NCBI GenBank assembly: GCA_003501335.1
Contig: DNPQ01000144.1
Location: 1 to 8,080, forward strand
Direction of reading: 5' to 3'
Length of the DNA: 8,080 bases
Source: Bacillota bacterium
Lineage (GTDB): Bacteria > Bacillota > UBA4882 > UBA8346
Position 1 is the first letter of the stretch. Each line of letters begins with the position of its first letter. A model generated the notes under the pieces. The model ran no database searches. It saw nothing but the letters and a program-made list of their open reading frames with translations, and had not been told where the DNA came from. Below, in pieces: positions 1 through 6,437 of this stretch. The position numbers and the translations under genes were made by a program.

Positions 1-342
1 ACATTGCCAAAAATGCCTGGCCTTCAATTTTTAATGAGTCTGGAAGCTATCGCTTATAGCGGTTGGGTTGGAGGAACGATGGCCGGCTTTCTAGTGGGTT
101 CTTCGTTACCGGCTTCAATCCAGGCCAGTTTGGGGATAACCCTGTATGCGATGTTTGCAGCGATTTTGGTACCCCAGTTTAAGCGATCCTGGAGCATAGT
201 TTTTTTGGCCATTGGCTCCGGACTCATCCATCTTTTCCTGGGCGCTTTAAAAATAATGCCTGCCGGTTGGAGCATTATAACGGCGATGGTATTGGCGGCA
301 GTTTTGGGAGCCTTCTTGATCAAAGATGAGAATTTGGCTTAA
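1..342 (+). CDS. azlC: AzlC family branched-chain amino acid export permease, C-terminal half (5' end outside window)
   Basis: The frame is open from the first base, so the gene begins upstream of the window; about 113 codons are present and end at TAA (340-342). AzlC proteins are usually about 230-240 residues, so roughly the second half is seen. The sequence is strongly hydrophobic, with several membrane segments. It contains the family-like stretch WVGGTMAGFLVGSSLP (about residues 21-36 of the visible part), followed by a GITLYAMFAAILVPQF-type segment. AzlC is the large subunit of the AzlCD system, which in Bacillus subtilis exports branched-chain amino acids and their toxic analogues. A partner azlD follows 63 bp downstream on the same strand, which supports the call. 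The exact substrate cannot be read from the sequence. Confidence 0.85.
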   Translation, partial: TLPKMPGLQFLMSLEAIAYSGWVGGTMAGFLVGSSLPASIQASLGITLYAMFAAILVPQFKRSWSIVFLAIGSGLIHLFLGALKIMPAGWSIITAMVLAAVLGAFLIKDENLA

Positions 343-405
343 ACAATTTCTGCTTGGATAAATCAGTCAGTGCTGATAAGGATATCAATTCATGGAGGAT
401 CTTTT

Positions 406-714
406 ATGAAAATATGGCTGGTCATTATGGGGATGATGGTTGTTACTTACATACCCCGGCTCATTCCTTTAGTTACTTTGGCTGATCGTCCTTTGCCTGC
501 TTTTCTAAGACGTTTTTTGCAGTTCATTCCTTATACTGCATTAGGGGCATTGATCATTCCCGGAGTTGTTGATGCCACACCTGGTAAGCCATTGGATGCA
601 TTGGCCGGTCTAGCGACTGCAGTGGTCTGCTCCTGGCTGAAAGGCGGAGTCGTTTTATCCATTGTGGCCTCGATCATCGTTACATTGATGATGTTATGCT
701 TTTTTCCAGGATAA
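406..714 (+). CDS. azlD: AzlD family branched-chain amino acid transport protein
   Basis: This 102-residue protein has about three to four hydrophobic segments, the usual size and form of AzlD, the small partner of AzlC in the inner membrane. The visible family pattern is TYIPRLIPL near residues 14-22, then FLRRFLQFIPYTALGALIIP at residues 33-52. I chose ATG 406 because GGAGG lies at 394-398, 7 nt upstream. A GTG at 370 in the same frame would add 12 residues but has no comparable ribosome binding site and would place the GGAGG inside the gene. It lies 63 bp after azlC on the same strand, so the two probably share a transcript. The protein is expected to be needed with AzlC for export of leucine, isoleucine or valine, or analogues; the substrate is inferred from the family only. 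Confidence 0.88.
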   Translation: MKIWLVIMGMMVVTYIPRLIPLVTLADRPLPAFLRRFLQFIPYTALGALIIPGVVDATPGKPLDALAGLATAVVCSWLKGGVVLSIVASIIVTLMMLCFFPG

Positions 715-749
715 GAAATCCGTTTAAAAATATTCAAAGCTCTCCCCGT

Positions 750-822
750 TTTGAAATCTTTTGTTGGAGCCTGCTTTTTTGGGCACCCTATTTGGGGGAT
801 TTTTTCCCCGCCGGATTTCAAA
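750..822 (+). repeat. 9-bp perfect inverted repeat in the azlD-pseudokinase gap
   Basis: TTTGAAATC at 750-758 is matched by its exact reverse complement GATTTCAAA at 814-822, with 55 nt between. Inside the loop a smaller hairpin is possible: GGGGA 795-799 with TCCCC 805-809, loop of five T. Together they could fold into a leader hairpin ending 6 nt before the ATG at 829. No T tract follows the outer stem, so a classic intrinsic terminator is not supported. The T-rich, G-rich run at 794-809 could still mark the 3' end of the azlCD transcript. Confidence 0.4.
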
Positions 823-828
823 TGAAAG

Positions 829-2151
829 ATGGGGCTGTACTTGGAACAATGGATTTTCTTAGCTGAGCAAAAAGAAAACGGCAATCCGGTCCGTTATGTG
901 AAAAACCGGTTTGATATGAAGATTTACCGGTTTGAACCGATACTTACAAAGTTGACGGCTATTGACGCCGGTAAATTTCGAAGGGACATCCATGAACGCT
1001 GCAGTTCTATGGAATGTTTTAATGTGGATGATACAGGAATTTTAGTTGTTTATGGAGCCTATTTTCAGCAAGGCTTGTTCTGGCTGGGTTGGGAGGCCCG
1101 TATGGGCGAAAGCTTATTTACGTCCCTGAAATGCCAGGTTTCCTTCGATTTGGAACCGATATTGACGGGGCTTTATCCGTTAATTCAAGCTTATTTCCAT
1201 TACCACCAGGCAGGTCTTCTGGTTGGAAGACCGGATTGGGGACGGCTCTTTTACAATAGTCATGGAATTTATATGGTGGACCCGCTCTATATGCCGTATT
1301 TACCTGAACAGCCCAATATTCTTCCACTGGGATTAGAGCATTGCCGGCCTCCGGAAATTTATAACGGATCTAAATTAAAGAAAAATGGGGATCTATTTTA
1401 TTTAGGATTAATTATTTATCTGGCGATTACGGCTCAACTCCCCTATGCAATCCATGATCGGTGGCCCACTCAGGCCCTCTTAAAAGGAGATATTATTCCA
1501 CCGGTGATTTATCGGCAAGATCTTCATCCTCTTCTGGCAGAGAAAATAAAAGATCTATTAAATCCTGATCCGGAAAAAAGGGGAACAATCCAGCAATTGG
1601 AGGCATTTTGGCATCTAATGCTGGAACAAAAGAGTTTTTTGGCTCCAGCACAGGCACAAGTATACAATACCAAAGAGCAAAAAAAATTTCAACGAAAAGT
1701 ACGCTGGCAAAAAATAGGCCAGCCGATGAGGAAAGTTATAGCCGTTTTGGCTTTTCTGATCGTTCTTGGACTGCTCTTTGAATCAGGGGAGAAAGTACAA
1801 CAAAGCAAAGAGCCCTTCATTACGGTTCAAAAGTTTTATCAAACAGCTGCGGGTCCGCCTCAGGTACAGACGGCAGGACTTCAAGGGGATTCTTCAATTA
1901 GTGGCGATTTTACCCGGGCTCGGAGCAAGAGACTTAAAACTGCTGCTGAACTTTTAAATCGGCCGTTGGCCGAGATCGAACAAACTCGGTTGATCAGCCG
2001 GACTCAACGGCGTGCGGTCATGGAAGTCTTGATACGGCGCTGGGAATGGCTGAATGAAAACTGGCAAAGTCACTTATCCAGAGAACAGTTAATACTAGAA
2101 AATAAAGGAAATCAATGGTTCATTCAAAATAGGAAAACCGATCCGGAATGA
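829..2151 (+). CDS. Membrane-anchored protein with a degenerate protein-kinase-like (pseudokinase) domain
   Basis: This 440-residue protein follows the outline of a bacterial Ser/Thr kinase C-lobe but with the active site lost. LIQAYFHYHQAGL (118-130) matches the helix before the catalytic loop, RPPE (173-176) stands for the APE motif, GDLFYLGLIIYLAITAQLPY (187-206) matches the alpha-F/G region with its conserved Asp, and NPDPEKR (245-251) matches the final DPxxR pattern. The catalytic loop reads VGRPDWGR (132-139), so the HRD Asp and the following Lys and Asn appear replaced. The DFG site reads VDP (150-152). No glycine loop or convincing beta-3 lysine is seen. One membrane helix follows (about 303-317), then about 120 residues expected outside the cell, ending in a vague NTF2-like pattern (low confidence). 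The ATG at 829 has no clear ribosome binding site; a TTG at 841 lies 6 nt after GGGG and is an alternative start. It is probably a membrane sensor or scaffold rather than an active kinase; the function is unknown. Confidence 0.75.
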   Translation: MGLYLEQWIFLAEQKENGNPVRYVKNRFDMKIYRFEPILTKLTAIDAGKFRRDIHERCSSMECFNVDDTGILVVYGAYFQQGLFWLGWEARMGESLFTSLKCQVSFDLEPILTGLYPLIQAYFHYHQAGLLVGRPDWGRLFYNSHGIYMVDPLYMPYLPEQPNILPLGLEHCRPPEIYNGSKLKKNGDLFYLGLIIYLAITAQLPYAIHDRWPTQALLKGDIIPPVIYRQDLHPLLAEKIKDLLNPDPEKRGTIQQLEAFWHLMLEQKSFLAPAQAQVYNTKEQKKFQRKVRWQKIGQPMRKVIAVLAFLIVLGLLFESGEKVQQSKEPFITVQKFYQTAAGPPQVQTAGLQGDSSISGDFTRARSKRLKTAAELLNRPLAEIEQTRLISRTQRRAVMEVLIRRWEWLNENWQSHLSREQLILENKGNQWFIQNRKTDPE

Positions 2152-2154
2152 GCA

Positions 2155-3822
2155 TCAAATCCGGCCTGACCGGATCATCGATATTAAAAGCCACATTCCC
2201 ATGACCAGTGCAGTCAGGAATCCGATGTCGGCAATGGGAAAACGGCCGAATAATGAAGAAGAAGCTTTTAAGGCGATGAGAGATGAGCCGATGATCGTGC
2301 CGGCAATGATGATGCTTGATGAAAGCCGGTTTCCGACAATCATTAATTTTGAGATCAGCAGATCAAAATGGTGCTGTTCGATTTTTAATTTCAATTCACC
2401 ATCAGTCGCTTGTTGTAGCAGTTGATTGGTTTTACCGGGTAATGTGGTCATGACCGTGGTTAAATCCAATAAATATTCCAATAAAACTCGTTTCATATTT
2501 TCGGGGGTGAACTTTTCCAGCACCAGACGGGGAGCAAAAGGTTTCGCCAGTTCCAACAGACTGGTATCGGGATCCAGTAGGGTGATAATGTTGTCCAGAA
2601 GTACCAGACATCGGGCGATAATGGCTAATTCCTGGGGAGGGCGGATCCGATAGCGGGAAGACAGCTCCATCAATTCACGAAGCACCGTACTTAGTTCAAT
2701 GTCTTTTAAGGGGCGATTTTCGTACCGATCCATTAAATAATATAATTCTCTTTTTAAAAGGTGTTGCCCGTCCGGGAAGGGTTTCTCTGAAAATTCATTC
2801 AGAACCATCAAAAGGCTATTTACATCCCTGCGGAGAATACTGAGCATGATCCTGACAAGACGTTCTTTTAGCCATCCGTCAAGCCGGCCCACCATTCCGA
2901 AATCCATCAATATGATGATTCCGCCGTTTGCAACCATAATGTTACCGGGATGGGGATCGGCATGAAAAAATCCGTCAATCAGTATTTGCTTAAAAAAAAC
3001 TTTTGCAAGTTTACTAGCGATATCCGATTTTTGGATGCCATTTTGTTCCAGATCGGCAATGGCGGTTATTTTCCATCCCGTAACATAATCAAGGACTAAA
3101 ACCCGTTTTGAAGTCCATTTCCAATGGACTTTGGGGATAAGGATACCCGGATCATCCCTGAAATTTTGGTAAAAACGTTCGGCATTTTTGGCTTCAATAA
3201 TATAATCCAGCTCATCGCGGATAGTGCGGTCAAATTCAGTGATAAAATCTTGAATTTTATACAGCTTACCCCAATCGGTCCGCATTTCCAGAAATCCGGC
3301 GACATCATACATGATTTCCAGATCGGTTTCAATTCTTTTCAATATACCAGCCCGCTGGACTTTAACGGCTACTCTTTCTCCGGATAAAAGAATGGCTTCA
3401 TGTACTTGACCAATAGAGGCCGAAGCCAGCGGCATACTATTGAATTTTTTAAAAATTTGTTCCCAGGGTTGTCCAAGTTCCGCTTCCAGGGTTTGCTTGA
3501 TTTCACTAAAATCAACCGGCAGAACTTGATCTTGCAACCGTTCCAATTGGGAAATGTAAATGGCGGGGAGCAAATCGGGCCTGGTACTTAAGATCTGGCC
3601 TAATTTAATAAAAGTTGGGCCTAATTCCGCCAGCATCATCCGGAGCCGCTCAGCGATACTTCGGGGAGAATCGGGGATTTTTTTATGCCGGAAGGGCCAG
3701 CGCATAACATTATGAATCCCGCTCAATTCCAGTAAATAACCGAATCCATGGGTGCTGATAACCCGGATGATTTCATTATAACGCTGAAAGTGCCGATAAT
3801 GTTTTGTAAAGAAAGGCTTCAA
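2155..3822 (-). CDS. ABC1/AarF/UbiB family atypical kinase, membrane protein
   Basis: The 555-residue length is typical of the family. Its signatures appear in order: the KxGQ motif in FIKLGQILSTRPDLLP (71-86), the ASIGQVH loop (135-141) that replaces the glycine loop, the VAVK lysine (K154), the ExD motif in DELDY (203-207), the catalytic FHADPHPGN (286-294) and the metal-binding MDFG (306-309). Two hydrophobic helices at the C-terminus (about 503-519 and 533-550) anchor it in the membrane. UbiB proteins are ATPases that support quinone biosynthesis or lipid handling. No ubiquinone genes are visible here, so I give no gene symbol. The start is TTG at 3822; GAGG lies 6 nt upstream on the coding strand (window 3829-3832). 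It stops 3 bp from the convergent pseudokinase gene and is divergent from the MFS gene. All key residues are present, so an active ATPase is likely. Confidence 0.93.
   Translation of the reverse strand: MKPFFTKHYRHFQRYNEIIRVISTHGFGYLLELSGIHNVMRWPFRHKKIPDSPRSIAERLRMMLAELGPTFIKLGQILSTRPDLLPAIYISQLERLQDQVLPVDFSEIKQTLEAELGQPWEQIFKKFNSMPLASASIGQVHEAILLSGERVAVKVQRAGILKRIETDLEIMYDVAGFLEMRTDWGKLYKIQDFITEFDRTIRDELDYIIEAKNAERFYQNFRDDPGILIPKVHWKWTSKRVLVLDYVTGWKITAIADLEQNGIQKSDIASKLAKVFFKQILIDGFFHADPHPGNIMVANGGIIILMDFGMVGRLDGWLKERLVRIMLSILRRDVNSLLMVLNEFSEKPFPDGQHLLKRELYYLMDRYENRPLKDIELSTVLRELMELSSRYRIRPPQELAIIARCLVLLDNIITLLDPDTSLLELAKPFAPRLVLEKFTPENMKRVLLEYLLDLTTVMTTLPGKTNQLLQQATDGELKLKIEQHHFDLLISKLMIVGNRLSSSIIIAGTIIGSSLIALKASSSLFGRFPIADIGFLTALVMGMWLLISMIRSGRI
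2159..2175. other. Small inverted repeat at the convergent gene junction
   Basis: ATCCGG (2159-2164) and CCGGAT (2170-2175) can pair around a five-base loop, 7 nt past the stop of the pseudokinase gene and inside the last codons of the UbiB-like gene. It is the only candidate structure for a transcript end at this junction. No T tract follows on either strand, so it does not qualify as an intrinsic terminator. Confidence 0.25.
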
Positions 3823-3918
3823 AATGGGCCTCGCAAATAGAAGATTATTTTATTTTGCGCATTTTTTTACATACAGATACGGATGCGGTTTTTCCAAATT
3901 GTTGGTTTTTAGGGGGAT
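3823..3918. promoter_or_regulatory. Divergent intergenic region between the UbiB-like and MFS genes
   Basis: This 96-bp AT-rich region separates two divergent genes, so it must contain at least the promoter signals for both unless they are transcribed from further away. On the minus strand it holds the GAGG ribosome binding site of the UbiB-like gene; on the plus strand it holds AGGGGGA (3911-3917) before the MFS gene. A TTGCGC at 3855-3860 could be a -35 box for the MFS gene, but no good -10 lies at the right distance. On the minus strand TAAAAT and TAATCT-like hexamers occur near 3843-3853 without a convincing -35. No operator palindrome was seen. Confidence 0.35.
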
Positions 3919-5232
3919 ATGTTTTTGAGTAAACTCTTTTCCAAATTAGGACTTTCATTCGACGTTTCTAAGTCGGATTCATCAAGTCCAAGTGAAAAAT
4001 TGCAACAGAATATTCGTTTAAATATTATCCACGGCATGTTCAACGTGGCTTCACTTGATATGGTCAACCCCTTTTTGGGCATTTTTGCGATTAAACTTGG
4101 GGCCTCCAAGCTTATGGTTGCCCTGTTATCTTCGGCTCCCGCTGCGGTCAGCCTCCTTTCCATGATTCCACTGGCAGGATGTATCGACCGTAGCTCCAGA
4201 AAAAAATTGCTTACCTTCAGTTTTATGTTGGCCCATCGTTGTTTTTTTATGGTGGTTGCCTGCATTCCATTTTTTGATCCCTCTATCCGGGCGCTGCTTT
4301 TTGTAGCGGTGATTGCAGTGATGAATCTGCCGGGTTCCATTGGCAATGTGGCCTGGCAATCTTTTATTTCAAGGATTATTCCTCCCGAATATCGGGTGTC
4401 CGCTTTTGCAGCCCGGAACCGGATCATGAATCTGGTTGGTACTACATTGACGGTATTGGCCGGTCTGGTTTTGGACCGTCTCAAATATCCCTTTGGTTAT
4501 CAGATTTTTTTTACCACAGCTTTTTTGCTGGGAATGATCGAGTTATATGTATTTAACAAGATCGAGGAACCTGCGCCGGAGGATAATCCGGTACCCTCGG
4601 TATCCCCTACCAATGGGATGCAAAATGCGCGTGCGAGCGGGAGTTTATCCTTACTGAAAACAATTCATGAATTTAGGGCGCAGCCGCGGTTTATCCGTTA
4701 TACGTTGGCCTCAATTTTATTTTATTTTAGCTGGCAGATTGCTTGGCCTTTATTTAGCTGGTATCAGGTCAAGGTATTAAACGCCAATAATCTATGGGTT
4801 AGTGTACTCAGTCTGATGAATACCGGCGGTTCTTTATTTGGTTATGGATTTTGGGTTAAGGTTTTAAACCGGCACGGCAACTTGAAAACATTGTTTTATG
4901 CCAGCGGTTTTATTTTTATTGTACCGGCAATTTATGCATTTTCTCATAGCCTGTATGTGGTAGCTGCTTTTAATTTACTGGTGGGCGCGATATTTTCCGG
5001 GGTGAATCTGGCATTGTTCAACGCTTTATTGGAAGTAACCCCGGAAGAACGTAAAACTTCTTATATCGCATACTATAATACGGCTATTACCGTATCCGCC
5101 ATTGTTGCGCCGATTGCCGGTGTTGCGTTGCTGACCATTATGAGTTTTCGCTGGGCCTTCATCGTTTGTGCAATATTACGTATTTTGGGCAGTTTATGCT
5201 TCTGGGTGATTGATCAAATGGACTCCAGGTAA
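3919..5232 (+). CDS. MFS family transporter
   Basis: This 437-residue integral membrane protein has about twelve hydrophobic segments in two halves, separated by a polar loop (about 214-255), the usual major facilitator layout and length. The motif-A signature is visible between helices 2 and 3 as GCIDRSSRKK (87-96). PPEYRVSAFAARNRIMN (155-171) is the conserved loop after helix 4 found in many MFS exporters of this type. The substrate cannot be told. The AGGGGGA (3911-3917) sits only 1-2 nt from the ATG at 3919 but 7 nt from an in-frame TTG at 3925, so translation may really start at the TTG, two codons later. The gene is divergent from the UbiB-like gene and lies upstream of the deacetylase on the same strand. 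No nearby regulator suggests a drug-resistance role. Confidence 0.88.
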   Translation: MFLSKLFSKLGLSFDVSKSDSSSPSEKLQQNIRLNIIHGMFNVASLDMVNPFLGIFAIKLGASKLMVALLSSAPAAVSLLSMIPLAGCIDRSSRKKLLTFSFMLAHRCFFMVVACIPFFDPSIRALLFVAVIAVMNLPGSIGNVAWQSFISRIIPPEYRVSAFAARNRIMNLVGTTLTVLAGLVLDRLKYPFGYQIFFTTAFLLGMIELYVFNKIEEPAPEDNPVPSVSPTNGMQNARASGSLSLLKTIHEFRAQPRFIRYTLASILFYFSWQIAWPLFSWYQVKVLNANNLWVSVLSLMNTGGSLFGYGFWVKVLNRHGNLKTLFYASGFIFIVPAIYAFSHSLYVVAAFNLLVGAIFSGVNLALFNALLEVTPEERKTSYIAYYNTAITVSAIVAPIAGVALLTIMSFRWAFIVCAILRILGSLCFWVIDQMDSR

Positions 5233-5282
5233 AAAGGATCATAACGATGGCGTACTGATGAATAGATTGTAACGGAGCCTGC

Positions 5283-5324
5283 ATGAGTTTGTGGTGGGCT
5301 ACTCGAAATAAAAGCATGGGATGA
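5283..5324 (+). other. 13-codon ORF in frame with the deacetylase, ending in TGA (possible broken N-terminus or leader peptide)
   Basis: An ATG at 5283 has GGAG at 5274-5277 with a 5-nt spacer, the best ribosome binding site in this region. It encodes MSLWWATRNKSMG and then TGA at 5322-5324. The same frame continues without another stop straight into the deacetylase and first encodes a basic, hydrophobic stretch (FIKRSLIRIIIVSVG) that looks like a membrane anchor. No ATG, GTG or TTG lies between the TGA and 5382. It may be the original N-terminus interrupted by a nonsense codon or a sequencing error, a short upstream leader ORF, or a chance ORF. Confidence 0.45.
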
Positions 5325-5381
5325 TTCAAGATTATTTTTATTAAAAGATCACTGATTCGAATCATAATCGTAAGTGTTGGG

Positions 5382-6086
5382 ATGGTTTGCTGTGTGCTGT
5401 GGTTTAACAGCCGTCCGCTTTTGGTCTATAAAGATCGGGAACAATGGGAAAAAATCGGAGCCGTCGTGTGGGAAGTATCTGTTCACGAAAAAATGGTGGC
5501 ACTTACATTTGATGACGGACCCAGTCCGACTTTTACTAAGAGAATATTAGACTTACTTTCAAAATACAAAGCAAAAGCCACTTTTTTTGTGGTGGGGAAA
5601 CAGGCTGAGATGTACCCTGATATTATTCTCAGGGAGTATCATGAAGGGCATGAGATTGGAAACCATACCTATAGTCATCCGGAGGTAAACCGCATATCTT
5701 TCGAAGCGCTGAAAGAGGACCTTTTTCATGCCCATCAGATCATCACTCAAATTACTGGAGGTAATATGGTGCTGTTCCGGCCGACGAGTGGGTTTTATGA
5801 TGATAAAATCGTAAAGACCGCTCATTTGCTCGGCTACAAAGTGGTCATTTGGACTTGGGGGCAGGACAGCCGGGACTGGACTGGAATCAGCGGACAAAGT
5901 ATCGCCATGCGAATTATTAAGACGGTTAAGCCCGGTAATATCATTCTGTTTCATGATCAGGGAGGTAATCGTTCCAATACACTCAAAGCATTGGAAATCA
6001 TTTTGCCGGTACTCGCCAAACAGGGTTATCATTTCATAACGGTGTCAACCTTATTGCAAAAGGATCTTCATAAAATTACCAACTGA
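5382..6086 (+). CDS. Polysaccharide deacetylase (NodB homology domain), probably membrane-anchored
   Basis: The NodB-type carbohydrate esterase 4 motifs appear in order (numbered from ATG 5382): TFDDGP (42-47) with the catalytic base and metal Asp, HTYSH (95-99) with the two metal-binding His, RPTSGF (133-138), DSRDW (162-166) and FHD (190-192) with the catalytic His. Such enzymes remove acetyl groups from peptidoglycan or other N-acetylglucosamine polymers outside the cell. Motif 3 departs from the usual RPPxG. The ATG at 5382 is the first standard start, but it has a poor ribosome binding site and would cut off most of the membrane anchor encoded just upstream (5337-5381). The true protein may therefore begin earlier, at a rare start codon or at 5283 across a TGA. 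It lies 150 bp after the MFS gene on the same strand. The catalytic domain itself is complete, so activity is likely if the protein is made. Confidence 0.9.
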   Translation: MVCCVLWFNSRPLLVYKDREQWEKIGAVVWEVSVHEKMVALTFDDGPSPTFTKRILDLLSKYKAKATFFVVGKQAEMYPDIILREYHEGHEIGNHTYSHPEVNRISFEALKEDLFHAHQIITQITGGNMVLFRPTSGFYDDKIVKTAHLLGYKVVIWTWGQDSRDWTGISGQSIAMRIIKTVKPGNIILFHDQGGNRSNTLKALEIILPVLAKQGYHFITVSTLLQKDLHKITN

Positions 6087-6263
6087 CTAGCGGTTTATTC
6101 TAAATTCATATTTCTAAACCTTTCGATGATTCATATACTGTTAGATACCGAGCGCGGAGATGTGTTTCGATCAGAGGGAGAACCATTACCCGCTTGGTAG
6201 CGTTTGGAGTACGAATCGAAGGATAACGTTCTTCAAACGGATTGGAGAAAGGAGAAAGTATGA
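6087..6263 (+). promoter_or_regulatory. Leader region before the small ORFs: candidate -10 box and possible folded RNA
   Basis: TATACT at 6134-6139 matches the -10 consensus at five of six positions, but the hexamer 17 nt upstream (TTTCTA) is a poor -35. Downstream, ACCGAGC (6147-6153) can pair with GCTTGGT (6192-6198) with one G-U pair, and TTCGAT (6166-6171) can pair with ATCGAA (6215-6220). The two pairings cross each other, so both together would be a pseudoknot. I recognised no known riboswitch class here. AAGGAG at 6249-6254 is a good ribosome binding site for the ORF that follows. No terminator hairpin was found just after the deacetylase stop. Confidence 0.3.
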
Positions 6264-6437
6264 ATGGCGGTTTTATCGCTTAAAATCTTGGATCGTAATA
6301 AAAATATCCAGACAATGCCTCAGACTGACCAGACCCATCAATATCCGGTATTGACCTCCGGATGTATCCTTAATATCCAAAGTCAAGAATTAATCGAACG
6401 CTGGGTGGATGTAATTAAAAATAAAGCACGACGGTAA
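6264..6437 (+). CDS. Small hypothetical protein, 57 residues
   Basis: ATG 6264 opens a 57-codon frame to TAA (6435-6437), with AAGGAG at 6249-6254, 9 nt upstream. The product starts MAVLSLKILDRNKN, has a single Cys in LTSGCILNIQSQ (30-41) and ends in a helical, basic tail (ELIERWVDVIKNKARR, 42-57). There is no signal peptide and no membrane segment, so a cytoplasmic protein is expected. Another ATG at 6260 in a different frame reads only 7 codons. The stop overlaps the ATG of the next small ORF by one base, which favours both being real. I do not recognise the family. A longer frame at 6160-6354 overlaps it but has a worse ribosome binding site. The gene remains unproven. Confidence 0.5.
   Translation: MAVLSLKILDRNKNIQTMPQTDQTHQYPVLTSGCILNIQSQELIERWVDVIKNKARR

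Noticed and set aside
794..810. G-run/T-run/C-run as an intrinsic terminator for azlCD
   Set aside because: The T run is in the loop rather than after the stem, and the stem is only 5 bp.
531..884. 117-codon minus-strand ORF across azlD and the gap after it
   Set aside because: It overlaps azlD antisense, with no ribosome binding site or family pattern; its length comes from the codon bias of azlD.
3909..4484. 191-codon minus-strand ORF opposite the MFS gene
   Set aside because: It lies wholly antisense to a well-supported membrane transporter and shows no domain pattern; it is a shadow frame.
5559..6032. 157-codon minus-strand ORF opposite the deacetylase
   Set aside because: It is antisense to all the NodB motifs and has no recognisable features of its own.
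6121..6262. Known riboswitch or T-box leader
   Set aside because: I compared it by eye with T-box, SAM, TPP, FMN, cobalamin, c-di-GMP and ydaO-type consensus elements and found no match.
6160..6354. 64-codon plus-strand ORF (starts MCFDQREN)
   Set aside because: Its GGAG touches the ATG, it overlaps the better-supported 57-codon ORF in another frame, and its composition (many Arg, Trp, Ile without pattern) looks like shadow translation.
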